From Sipunculus nudus (lineage: Eukaryota > Annelida > Sipuncula > Golfingiida > Sipunculidae): a stretch of DNA of 64,000 nt. A program made the position numbers and the translations under genes. Positions 52,450 through 61,083 of this stretch are shown one piece after another. The stretch lies in the NCBI GenBank assembly GCA_026874595.1, contig CM049322.1:41714340-41778339 (forward strand), written 5' to 3'. The notes beneath the pieces were generated by a model. That model worked only from the letters and a program-made list of their open reading frames with translations, was not told the origin of the DNA and ran no database searches. Numbering within the stretch: the stretch's first letter is position 1; each line of letters begins with the position of its first letter.

Positions 52450-52587
52450 TGGAAAGGGTATACACAGAAAAGTGGTTCACTGCCAGTGGGATTCGAACCC
52501 ACGATCTTCCGATTTCCGATCGGAAGATCGTGGGTTCGAATCCCACTGGCAGTGAACCACTTTTCTGTGTATACCCTTTCCATCTAT
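52445..52587. repeat. Perfect 69-bp-arm hairpin carrying a tRNA T-arm motif
   Basis: Arms 52445-52513 and 52519-52587 are exact reverse complements around a 5-base loop (TTCCG). The right arm contains GTGGGTTCGAATCCCAC (52530-52546), a perfect T-arm with a B-box-like loop. The outer parts CAGAAAAGTGGTTCACTG are shared with the hairpin at 52139. (TA)n tracts lie to the left and between the two hairpins. Frames over it give protein-like strings that are artefacts of the repeat. Confidence 0.95.
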
Positions 52588-52620
52588 GAAACAATGAACC
52601 AGCATGGCTACTCATACATC

Positions 52621-52651
<31 letters not shown>

Positions 52652-52838
52652 TTATATATATTGTATAAACTATAAAACAAAAGTATCTTGGTCCTCGCAA
52701 AAATTACCCAATCTTTCATTTTCCGTAGTTCCAGAGTTGCCAAGTTTCCGAAACACTACGTTGTCCTCCATGACCTTCTGCTCCTGGTTCACTGGGTTTT
52801 ATTTCCTGACACGTGGGCGCAGTAAAATTGAAACGATT

Positions 52839-53389
52839 TCAAGGGGTTGTGTTTATAAACCGTCTGGTAAGACCTCCCGTTTGCAATCCAGAAATGGAAG
52901 TGCTTGTCTGCTCTGCATATACCTCACCATTTTTTGTTTTGCATTTTAAACCCTCGGTTGACAGCCGTGCTGGCTTGGTCTCTGCCAAAGTGTTCATCAT
53001 TTGGTTCCACGTCTGCCCACTAAATGTTCCTTTACTCCTTTTAAAATTGTCTTTCCGCCCCCCCCCCCCCCCCACACACACACACCCGTCCACCAGACGC
53101 GTAATCTGAACTTGCAGTCGGCCTCTGCCACTGAAGCTGCTTTTGTTGGGTCATCGCTTTTTTAAGCCTCTCCTCCTCCATGTCATGGACAAACTTGTAC
53201 ATACAAGGCCATGGCACCAATCCTTAGGCCTGGTACACGTGGTTATCTCTACGCCCTTGTTAATAAAATGGCGCAAAGACGGTGCCATCATCAAGACTTG
53301 GTACACCGCCAACCGGCTCAATAAACAGCGCCGGAGAAGGGTTAATAATTTGATCTTTTTCATTTAGTCTTGCATTGTCTTTCCCTCTT
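52839..53389 (-). pseudogene. Unrecognised minus-strand gene, 3' coding-like block with two in-frame stops
   Basis: One minus-strand frame reads coding-like over about 250 bases: EKDQIINPSPALFIEPVGGV, PSLDDGTVFAPFY, then TAA, a short stretch, another TAA, then MYKFVHDMEEERLKKAMTQQ and LQWQRPTASSDYAS. A (GT)n plus G-run of about 19 follows (about 53056-53092). Beyond it an open frame continues as DNFKRSKGTFSGQTWNQ ... LQTGGLTRRFINTTP and a stop at 52839. The two stops could mean a decayed gene, an unseen intron, or a chance join. Product unknown. Confidence 0.3.
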
Positions 53390-54250
53390 TAGAAACGGGC
53401 ACTTTGTTGTTACTAAAAATAACACATTTCCAAAATAGTATTACTTCAACGCGTCCTGGCCCCAAAAATCACTCTTTTTCATCGCGTCCAGTGGTTTAAT
53501 CCAGGTAAAGCCGCGTCTATTCGCTGGAAAGAAAGCGTCAGTAAACTCTGACGAAATTTAAGGTATTGTCTAAAAATGCATATTCGCATTCCCATAACTC
53601 TAAAAAAGTATGCCCAGTCCTGTTGTCAATAAAAATTCTCCTTGCTTTTGTTCTGGTATGTTTTTTTACTCGCGTGTTTCAAGAACCTTGTTAAGATTTC
53701 AGTCGTGACCGTGCCACTTGCAATAATTGACCTTAATAATTGCCTCAGTCTTAAGCGCAGTAACAGTCTACTACGAATGGTCCCACTTTAGCTTATTTTT
53801 TTACGGAACCAAGCAGTGTTTTTTTGGGTCTGAAAGGAGTACATTGCGCGCAAGGCGGGATATTTCTGTTGAAGTGTCAAAGAGTTTTAATTAAGTGGCG
53901 TTCTTCATTTCAATCGTTGGTCTCTGTCTCAGTATCTTACGTTGAGTCTCTAGTTCCGTGAACATAATGTTCGTGGGGCTCAGTAAATTGAGAACCCTGT
54001 GGGTAGGTTATGTGACATGGCGTATGGATACAGGGTATTGATATCCAAACTAAGAAGCCCTTTACACTTATGCCCTGTCATCTCGTGGCAAGTTAAGAAG
54101 ATATAAGGCCTACCAACCAGGTTTCGTTGAATAAGCGACTCCAGGTGGGAATATATTTGATAGGCAAAATATAGAAAAAAGTGTTAATAACATGTTTTAT
54201 AATACAACAGAAACAATAACAAATTATAGATAAAAAAAATAATTACTCAC

Positions 54251-54297
54251 CTTTACCAACATGCTGTCTGGGATGAATCCACCATCCTCCGACAGGT
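54251..54297 (-). CDS. Unrecognised minus-strand gene, short exon candidate
   Basis: Reads DLSEDGGFIPDSMLVK up to AAG|GTGAGT, a consensus donor. The upstream acceptor is uncertain because a (TA)n tract abuts it; it may be the AG inside TCGGAG. Phase 0 matches the preceding candidate's donor. Confidence 0.33.
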
Positions 54298-54453
54298 CAA
54301 TACATATATATATATATATAAAGCGGCATGAATTATTACAATATACTTATTAATTAATTAACTAACACATTAATAAATGCTGTATTTTTAAGTTGTTTTT
54401 CATTGTTGTTATTTTATTATTAATTATAAATAATTATATTATTACATAACTCA

Positions 54454-54532
54454 CCTGCACAGGAATCGTCTCTCGGCTCCCTAGAACCCTGTCTGCTGGC
54501 ACCTTACTTTTGTCGATTCCCGTGAGCTGACA
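54454..54532 (-). CDS. Unrecognised minus-strand gene, short exon candidate
   Basis: Between a GATTTGTCAG acceptor and a CAG|GTGAGT consensus donor, open in one frame only, reading LTGIDKSKVPADRVLGSR and then ETIPVQ. The strong donor and the well-mixed peptide support a real exon. Phase 0 at the donor. Confidence 0.4.
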
Positions 54533-54851
54533 AATCAACCACAAAAAGATCGTAGTAAAAATGCTGTTAGGTGAGGTTTTGGACATGCAATATATATTTT
54601 TTTATTGAGTTTGATATCACTATCTTACCTGCGTAAACCCGATCAAGGTTCCATAACAAGGATATCGATATCGGGATACAATATAAATAAGACTATATTT
54701 ACATCTTGCTGCACCTTTTCTTCATGATATATGGCCATCACAAAATATATGCACACAGTGTATCATTACTATTGATGGCAGTTTATGTAGGTCATACCTA
54801 GATATGTTAATTCGGTTATTTCGGGAAATGAGGCTTACACGGCTGGGGTGG

Positions 54852-55079
54852 AAGGTCTTGTATGTCGTGACCTTGAACGGTGACTGGCCGGAACCCGGAA
54901 GTCTCATACTGAGTCGGTTGGTTCTCCTTTGATGTACAGGTGGAAATAAGGCTAGATAGGACGTTCTTGAATCTTAACTGTATGGTATAACTATCTTTGA
55001 TGGGCAGCTGGCTGTTTGTATTAAGTCCATATTGGTATTTGCCCTTCTGATATTTGTAATGAAAACCAGGTTGGATCAT
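54852..55079 (-). CDS. Unrecognised minus-strand gene, first exon candidate
   Basis: Frame beginning MIQPGFHYKYQKGKYQYG and running about 76 codons to a GTGTAAGC donor-like site near 54845-54852. Composition (Y, K, Q, P rich; TSGFRPVTVQGHDIQDLPP near the end) is protein-like. It is followed on the same strand by two short exon-like stretches at 54.45-54.53 and 54.25-54.30 kb and by coding-like sequence at 52.84-53.39 kb. I do not recognise the product. Splice phases between candidate exons were checked and do not all agree, so at least one junction is misplaced. Confidence 0.35.
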
Positions 55080-55737
55080 AGCATACAGCTATATTTGCGA
55101 TATAGGGTGGTGAGGCAGTAAGCCATCAAGGCGTCTATGCCTTTCCACTGGAACTGTTCTTTAAATTAGTTTTGTCTGAGGCAGGTGGTAGTAATTAATA
55201 CTAAAATAATCAGGGTCACACCGTGGGTTTTGAACTGTCATTTACAGTTGACTATGTGCTACAGTTAATTATGTTGTGAAGCTGGTGGAAGTGATAGATA
55301 TTGCGTAATTCAGGGTAACACGGTTGGTTTATGAACCATTGTACAGGTTCATTTTTTTGTGTGAGGCCGGTGGCAGGGATAGATATTGCGTTAGTCAAGA
55401 TCACACGGGGATGTACAGTGTGGTTGCATCAGTTAAAACATTTAAAGCTTATGTTTGAGTTAAAGCTTGGTCTTTGAGATGTGTGGTATATAACATTGCT
55501 CCTAACGTGTAAAAACGTTAAGTAGTAGTTGGTCAATTCACACGGGTAAAAGTTCATAATTAGAACGTAGATACTTGGGTGTCGTAGCTCTCGATGTTAG
55601 CCTTAGCCATAGGTGTTGTGAGACAGCACGTAACACAGTTTGCTTGGCAAACTTAGATTGATGCTACGATAGACAGCATAAATAAAAAAAATTCTAAATA
55701 TATAGATATAAAAACACGAGAACAAATACAGCATATT

Positions 55738-56382
55738 CTTGTAAGAAAGGTAGTCAGTGTCACTAAGACTTGTAAGAAAGGTAGTCAGTGTCACTTAGAC
55801 CTGTAAGAAATGTAGTCAGTGTCACTAAGACTTGTAAGAAATGTAGTCAGTGTCACTACGGCTTGTGAGAAATGTAGTCAGTGTCACTACGGCTTGTGAG
55901 AAATGTAGTCAGTGTCACTAAGACTTGTAGGAAATGTAGTCAGGGTCACTAAGACTTGTTAGAAATGTAGTCAGTGTCACTAAGACTTGTAAGAAATGTA
56001 GTCAGTGTCACTAAGACTTGTAAGAAATGTAATCAGGGTCACTAAGACTTGTTAGAAATGTAGTCAGTGTCACTAAGACTTGTAAGAAATGTAGTCAGTG
56101 TCACTAAGACTTGTAAGAAATGTAGTCATTGTCACGTACTAAGACTTGTAAGAAATGTAATCAGTGTCACTAAGACTTGTAAGAAATGTAGTCAGTGTCA
56201 CTAAGACTTGTAAGAAATGTAGTCAGTGTCACTAAGACTTGTAAGAAATGTAGTCAGTGTCACTAAGACTTATAAGAAATGTAGTCAGTGTCGCAAAATG
56301 TAGTAAGAAATGTAGTCAGTGTTGCTAAAATCCATACGAAATGTAATCAGTGTCATTATGATTGTTAAGAAATGTAGTCAGT
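55738..56382 (+). repeat. 31-bp minisatellite, about 20 copies
   Basis: Unit CTTGTAAGAAATGTAGTCAG followed by TGTCACTAAGA. The centre copies are nearly identical and both edges decay (AGGTAGTCAG at the left, TTGCTAAAATCC variants at the right). It ends about 200 bases before the left end of the Kolobok-like element. Confidence 0.92.
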
Positions 56383-56581
56383 CCCTCTGATGTTTGTGTG
56401 TTTAAACAAAGAAAATACGATTAACTGGCATCTGAATTTTTTAGTTAAATTATTTTTGTTCTATACTTGGAAGTTCTATTTAATAAAAAAGTTTCTCTAG
56501 TGATATCAGCAATCCTTCTAATAATGTTTTTCAAGCTTGAAAAATGGTGGCTGGTCAGAGTATTGTATACATATATTTTAA

Positions 56582-56599
56582 AGTCCAAGTCTCAGCACG
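56582..56599 (+). repeat. Left terminal inverted repeat of the Kolobok-like element
   Basis: AGTCCAAGTCTCAGCAC directly after TTAA. It pairs with the inverted copy at the right end. Confidence 0.75.
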
Positions 56600-56733
56600 G
56601 AGGTCGATGAGTGTCATATGCCCGTTTTCTATGTATCAAAACACGATGTTAGTCCATTTAAAATTAATCTAGCAATTTAATCAATTAATACGACAATTTG
56701 AAACTGACGTGCCGAAAGCCCAAGGGGAAATCC

Positions 56734-56748
56734 GTGACGTCACGTGTG
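56734..56748 (+). promoter_or_regulatory. CRE/E-box composite at the left-hand gene start
   Basis: GTGACGTCACGTGTG combines a full CRE (TGACGTCA) with an overlapping CACGTG E-box. It lies 152 bases inside the left transposon end and 138 bases before the ATG at 56872. An ATGGCGG sequence follows at 56771, similar to a YY1-type element. An identical inverted copy sits near the right end. Confidence 0.55.
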
Positions 56749-56871
56749 TAAGTCGTCTCACGCAAGTATCATGGCGGTGGTCCAAACTAAACAATCAGAT
56801 GAAACTTCCTATGCGTCAAGTGACAACCATGCGTACACCGACTATGGTTCAAAATAAGTTATTTCGGAAGT

Positions 56872-57059
56872 ATGTCAGAAAGTTATTGTAGTGATGTAGA
56901 ATTTGAAAATCCTTGTGATATTGAACCATTTCGATCTGAGCCATTGGCTCGACGAGGCGAGATCGAAAGAGGGTGTACCGGTTCTGACAGTGACAGCTGT
57001 GTCAACAGAGAATCCGATGAACCGTCTCAGGCGTCTATGGGAGCAGGCACAAATGACTG
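56872..57059 (+). CDS. P2RX7-intracellular-domain-like gene, 5' coding exon
   Basis: Frame from ATG 56872: MSESYCSDVEFENPCDIEPF, an acidic, serine-rich stretch, ending QASMGAGTNDW at a TG|GTAATT donor (57060). Animal proteins that carry the P2X7-receptor intracellular ballast domain typically have such an acidic start with a DIEPFRFEP-like motif. The domain itself starts with W-C-x-C-G, and here the exon ends exactly at the D-W position. The corresponding last exon is found at 58457-58578. The exons in between, which should hold the cysteine-rich zinc-binding core, were not found. An upstream ATG at 56771 opens a 28-codon frame that stops before this one and would act as an upstream ORF. The promoter-like CRE/E-box lies at 56734-56748. 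Confidence 0.5.
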
Positions 57060-58456
57060 GTAATTATTTTATTTTACTGTTACACGGAATACATCTCAAG
57101 TTTCTGTAATTGGGACAGGTGGATTTATTACACTGAAATAAATATCGCTCAATCAACGCATGGAGCACTGAATGATTTTATGACAGTCATAAGTTTTCCT
57201 GGAAAGATAGGTCTCAGCTAGCTCATTTCTGTGATTTATTAAAATGCCATTACTAATCAGTCAGTGGTCATATCTTGTTGATTTAAGAACCATATTGAAT
57301 AAGATCCTTGAACAAAAACCAGTCTTGCAGTGTATATATTATCTAAAAAGCTTTATTTTGAAAAAAAAAATTACTGATATACCAACTATTAAAGCTGTCA
57401 TGTGACAAGTGACTTGTGAATTCTCAATCTGGATGCTATTAAAATTGTAAAATTATTTTCACAATACTAATAATGATAACATGATAACATTTAAATTAAA
57501 TTTTCATTTTTTTTGCATGCACATTTATATAATTATTAATTATTTAAAAAGTATAATTTTGTAAATACTAGATATATTCTAGTAATATTTACTGATCTTT
57601 TATGCATTCCAATAACCTTGCAAGGGTTATTGTTTACACTCAACTCTCTGTGTGTGCAGGGGGGGGGGGGGGCAGGGATATATCTCCCACTCTTTTTGGA
57701 AGGAAAGGAATGGTCAGTGTAATCACCCCCCCCCCCCCTCACACACACACATCACACACACACTTTTCTGAGAATATATTATATTTTACAAATGAAATAT
57801 ATGAATTAATTGAATTATATACTTTTGTTCAATTTATGATCTTATATATGCCTTTTTTTTCTAACTTTGATTACCCTCCCTTGCCTGTCATCTCCACACC
57901 CTGTAAGTCATCCCCCCCCCCCCACCTTGAAGCCACTGTGTCTGTGTGTATGCAAGGTATCTTGATAATTGCATTACAGATGTTATTGCAATTTTACATA
58001 TAGATCAGTTTAGTGAAATCTCAGGTGATTACATTTCAGAGTAAATTCAACTGTAGGGTTAATGGTTTATGGAGTTTTATAGCTTATTTGTTTACACAAG
58101 GACATATGTGACCAGATGAACCTATATATGCTATATATGGCCATCTTCAGAGTGTAGTCATGATGTCACTCCACATGCAATTTCCCTCAGAGGTGTCAGT
58201 AAATCATCATACAGCAAGGCAGACCAAGTTTGTTGTTCACTGTGTTTATAGCCAAGGGCAGCTATATCCCATTGTCAAGGGGTGATTTTCAAAATAATCT
58301 CAGGTGGAATGGGTTAATTTACATTTCAGAACACCACCTCTGAACATAATCTTCCACTCAGGATTTGCATCCCCAATCAGACACTTTTTAATTTTTCTTT
58401 AATCATCCTTTGAGATATTGACATTACTTATGATACACAGCATGTCTTTTTTGTAG
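57060..58456 (+). other. Interior of the Kolobok-like element, no exon found
   Basis: AT-rich sequence with a G-run (about 57659-57672), C-runs (57727-57739, 57911-57921) and short CA repeats. The missing cysteine-rich middle of the P2RX7-like gene should be here, but no matching frame was seen. Confidence 0.5.
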
Positions 58457-58578
58457 GGAATACAGATACACCACATTAATATGACAGGGGATTCCTTGGA
58501 AGACACATCAGAATACCATTACCAGCATGTGCATTGAAAAGGATTGAGCAGGCATTTATGTCACATGATGGGACATAA
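58457..58578 (+). pseudogene. P2RX7-intracellular-domain-like gene, 3' exon (damaged)
   Basis: After a TTTTTTGTAG acceptor the sequence first reads EYRYTT and then, in a second frame, RGFLGRHIRIPLPACALKRI and EQAFMSHDGT before a TAA. The Y-R-Y-T / G-R-x-x-R-x-P-L-P-x-C-A-x-x-x-I-R order is the closing segment of the P2X7 intracellular domain. The region between the two parts is shorter than in the family and shifts frame, so this exon carries a small deletion. Same strand as the exon at 56872 and inside the same transposon, so probably one gene. Confidence 0.55.
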
Positions 58579-58739
58579 CTTTATAAAGGGTTCAGATGCC
58601 CTAGATGGAACTGATGGGTGTTCATCCTTGAGCACATTGATGATATCTTAGTTGATAAGATGTAACAATGAACTTCATTATTTCAGTGCACAAGATCTTA
58701 CACCAAAATTTTTAGAGCATATTAAATCAAGGCTTGCAG

Positions 58740-58958
58740 TCAAATTGCACACATATCCTGTATAATAGCAGTAATCAAGTATTTACAATTACAAGATGCA
58801 GAAATGGAGCCCTTCAAGTCCATGTGCACAATGTTGTGTTTGAGCTGAAGTGTAGCAGGCATCTGGCGAATATAAGGTTGATTCCGCCACTTCTTTTGCA
58901 GGTTACAGTTGTTGCATATCTTGCTTACCTGGACTGCTGTTCCCTTAACAAGAATCAC
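58740..58958 (-). CDS. Kolobok-like transposase relic, exon with KGT...C..C...W..QP...MP pattern
   Basis: After a GATCAG acceptor the frame reads VILVKGTAVQVSKICNNCNL and then QKKWRNQPYIRQMPAT before running on to a stop at 58740. The KGT, C-x2-C, W-x-x-Q-P and M-P order is the pattern I know from Kolobok-type transposase-like proteins, where it precedes the catalytic part. After MPAT the match fades. The catalytic region is absent; the next sequence belongs to the opposite-strand gene. Loss of the catalytic half explains why this copy cannot be autonomous. Confidence 0.45.
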   Translation of the reverse strand: MILVKGTAVQVSKICNNCNLQKKWRNQPYIRQMPATLQLKHNIVHMDLKGSISASCNCKYLITAIIQDMCAI

Positions 58959-59490
58959 CTGATCGTGTGTACAAGATGTGCTGTTTGGTCAGATGCTAAA
59001 CAACTCCATCAGTTGTGAGTGGAATAAAATAATTTTGGCACTTGATCTTGGTGAATTCCTTCATTTAAGCTAATGCTTTTGGACCATAAAGGTCCTTAAA
59101 TAGGGCCACGCAGTCAAAAATATCCTCAAATCCAAGCCCTGTTGCCATATTGGATGTCACATTGGCCTGAAACTTATCACCCAGAATAACCTGAATGGGA
59201 CCTATATTCAGAAAAATTTTAAAAGATTATTTAGATGAGGCATTAAGAGGATCTTAAGGTACATGTATGTGCTTGGAAGCTGCGTTGGATTTGGATTTAT
59301 AGGAATGATGGACGGACCAAGGACTGATGGACAGACATCAAGGCAATTATTCTTGAGCGGTGCCTGAATAAAGTCAGTCAGCATGAACAGATTGAATAAA
59401 CTTATCTCATTTTCTTTACTGCATATTTTATATACTGATATTAGAATAATCTATTATAAATATCAAATTTATAAAGATTAAATATTTAAC

Positions 59491-59711
59491 AATAAGTTCA
59501 TCGAAGGGTAAATCGGTATCATAATCTTCATCATCAGCAGGGAAGTAGTCATCATCTTTATAAACTGGTAGTGTTTCATCATCATCATTATCATCTGCTT
59601 CTTCTTCATCACTGAAGATGCTGCTATCTTCTGTATTTTGGCCAACCAAAGCTTCACCAATCAGTGAGCACTGGACACCAGCATTTTCTGAGGATACATT
59701 CACTGGGCAAC
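59491..59711 (-). CDS. Acidic exon of the Kolobok-like transposase relic
   Basis: Between a TTTCAAATTCAG acceptor and a possible ATT|GTTAAA donor, open frame: CPVNVSSENAGVQCSLIGEA, NTEDSSIFSDEEEADDNDDD, then DDDYFPADDEDYDTD and LPFDELI. Strongly acidic linkers follow the THAP domain in several transposase families. The exon is undamaged at sequence level. The same-strand order (THAP-like part, this exon, exon at 58.74-58.96 kb) supports one gene. Confidence 0.45.
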
Positions 59712-59783
59712 CTGAATTTGAAACAATATGCCATTTTCATTGATTTCCAGGACAACTGAAAGATAACTTTTTCATTTGTCAAT

Positions 59784-59828
<45 letters not shown>

Positions 59829-60302
59829 TAACATGTCACAAGATCTTATCACACAATATTCATAGTATTTATGCTTTATTGAAATAAAATTGTGCATGTG
59901 TAATAATATTGGTTAAATAAGGCAAAATGTCACAACTGTAAGATTAAATGATTATTTAAATCGGAGTGGCCACTGTATTTTGTTAACAAAAAATGGGGGT
60001 TATGGACACTCCCCTTGACGCACCCCTAATTTGCTGGCTGACTGCAAGGCAATTTGGCAGGAGTGGTGGGTGTTCACAGATTTCCCTGGAACAAAAGGGC
60101 ACATTCCCAGCTTTAAAAATGCAACAACTTTGCACTAGGCCTCGGAGTAGATTAAGTATACAACAACCGTGTTTACATGGGCGATAATAAGGTATATTCA
60201 AATCACGTGACAATTTCTTAAAATTTAAAATAAATAAATAACTTTCCTGTAAGCAGTCAATTAACTCACAGTTATGGAGCCCTTTTCTTGTGACCTAGCA
60301 GG
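59712..60302. other. Intronic stretch of the transposase relic
   Basis: Contains a (TA)n tract at about 59787-59827. A short plus/minus frame pair at 60.0-60.2 kb shows no recognisable motif. Confidence 0.4.
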
Positions 60303-60699
60303 CTTCACGCCTTTTCCCAGCGAGTACCTCGGGCGCTTGGCGGCGTTATCTTGCCCCGGCCCTTGACTGAAGTTGATGCAAGGCTGGATCCACTCTCAGT
60401 CGGCCTTGCAGCGGGTTCTTGTAGATTTATACTCGGAATTGCCCCTTGTATCAGATCTATTTGTTTTTTATATATCCGGCCTACCATTGCTGATAGTTTT
60501 TAAAATCGTCCGGGATCCGAAATTGTGCCCCATACATGACACTGGAAAGTTTTGCCAGGAGTTCCCGACCTACAATCAGCTCGTCTTTGTCTGACAGGTC
60601 CCACTTTTTCCCTAAACGTACGTCTTTCGGCCAATTGTGGACGTTCACACTAACCTTGTTGGTATTATTGCATCCACTAAGAACATCTCGCTTCGTCAT
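60303..60699 (-). pseudogene. THAP-like N-terminal part of a Kolobok-type transposase, frameshifted
   Basis: From ATG at 60699 the frame reads MTKRDVLSGCNNTNK, then HNWPKDVRLGKKW, then YGAQFRIPDDFKNYQQW and a stop. After a one-base shift it continues with YKKQIDLIQGAIPSINL and a basic, serine-rich tail to a stop near 60305. This is the order of a THAP zinc finger (..GC.N..., F/H..PKD..... W, C..HF...DF, A-V-P-T-I box). Of the four zinc ligands only the second cysteine is clear. The first site reads D, and the C..H pair reads Y and Q. One in-frame stop and one shift separate the two parts. The domain would bind transposon-end DNA in an intact protein. Starts 103 bases inside the shared CRE/E-box at 60802-60816. 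Confidence 0.5.
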
Positions 60700-60801
60700 T
60701 TTGATACTACAATGTTTGTCGAGGGGAAAAAACACGGCAGTCAAGGATGCAGACCGGCAAGACGCGGCATGTTGACCCATGTGATGTTTACCCAGCCGTG
60801 C

Positions 60802-60816
60802 CACACGTGACGTCAC
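60802..60816 (-). promoter_or_regulatory. CRE/E-box composite at the right-hand gene start
   Basis: The complement reads GTGACGTCACGTGTG, identical over 15 bases to the site at 56734-56748. It lies 193 bases inside the right transposon end and about 100 bases upstream of the minus-strand ATG. The surrounding 60.29-60.86 kb is GC-richer than its neighbourhood. Confidence 0.55.
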
Positions 60817-60991
60817 TGAAGCCACGCCCACCGCTCATCTCCGAGTGCACCTTTGCACTCAGCAGCGTGATTACCGTGATGTTTCACGGATAAAATTGAG
60901 CATAAATTCGATCTCGTTCAGCTTGAAACGGTGTTGTAAGCACTGTATTAACTTATTAAAAGGGTACATTGCGCATTTTTAACTTATAAAA

Positions 60992-61009
60992 GTGCATGAA
61001 ACTTGGACT
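60992..61009 (-). repeat. Right terminal inverted repeat of the Kolobok-like element
   Basis: Complement reads AGTCCAAGTTTCATGCAC directly before TTAA at 61010-61013. It matches the left end over nine bases and then with one substitution and one inserted base. Confidence 0.75.
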
Positions 61010-61054
61010 TTAAGTAAAAACGTTACGAACTACTTGGAATTTTGTTTTTTTTGC

Positions 61055-61083
61055 TTGCCGGAATCAAAGATTTCGGCAAGCAT
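61055..61083. repeat. Inverted repeat TGCTTGCCG...CGGCAAGCA
   Basis: Nine-base perfect arms around an 11-13 base loop, 42 bases right of the TTAA duplication. A related TTTCCGGCAAGC occurs at the far end of the satellite (about 62994-63005), so the pair may mark the ends of a composite repeat of about 1.95 kb. It is followed by a (TGTC/TGTT)n tract at 61098-61144. Confidence 0.5.

Larger units (their letters stand above)
56582..61009. mobile_element. Kolobok-like DNA transposon with TTAA target duplication and two convergent genes
   Basis: TTAA stands at 56578-56581 and again at 61010-61013. Immediately inside, the left end reads AGTCCAAGTCTCAGCAC and the right end, on the complementary strand, reads AGTCCAAGTTTCATGCAC: nine identical bases, then a near match. 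Inside are two convergent gene relics. The minus-strand one begins with a THAP-like domain and continues with an acidic exon and a KGT...C..C...W..QP...MP exon, a layout I associate with Kolobok transposases. The plus-strand one resembles the P2X7 intracellular domain. TTAA duplications occur in Kolobok and piggyBac; the THAP-like start favours Kolobok. Both genes are damaged, so this copy is not autonomous. Confidence 0.75.

Noticed and set aside
52112-52668. ORFs with strings such as GFEPTIFRFPIGRSWVRIPL that look like a conserved protein
   Set aside because: They are translations of the tRNA-like hairpins and the adjacent TA runs, appear on both strands, and are a common annotation artefact.
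55738-56382. Regular short repeats that could suggest a CRISPR array
   Set aside because: The units are contiguous with no unique spacers, and the setting is eukaryotic; it is a minisatellite.
57536-58003. ORFs rich in Pro/Gly/His around 57.6-58.0 kb
   Set aside because: Produced by poly-G, poly-C and CA runs inside the transposon.
56582-61009. piggyBac rather than Kolobok identity for the TTAA element
   Set aside because: TTAA alone allows both, but the ends do not start with the CCC-type piggyBac terminus and the internal pieces look THAP/Kolobok-like.
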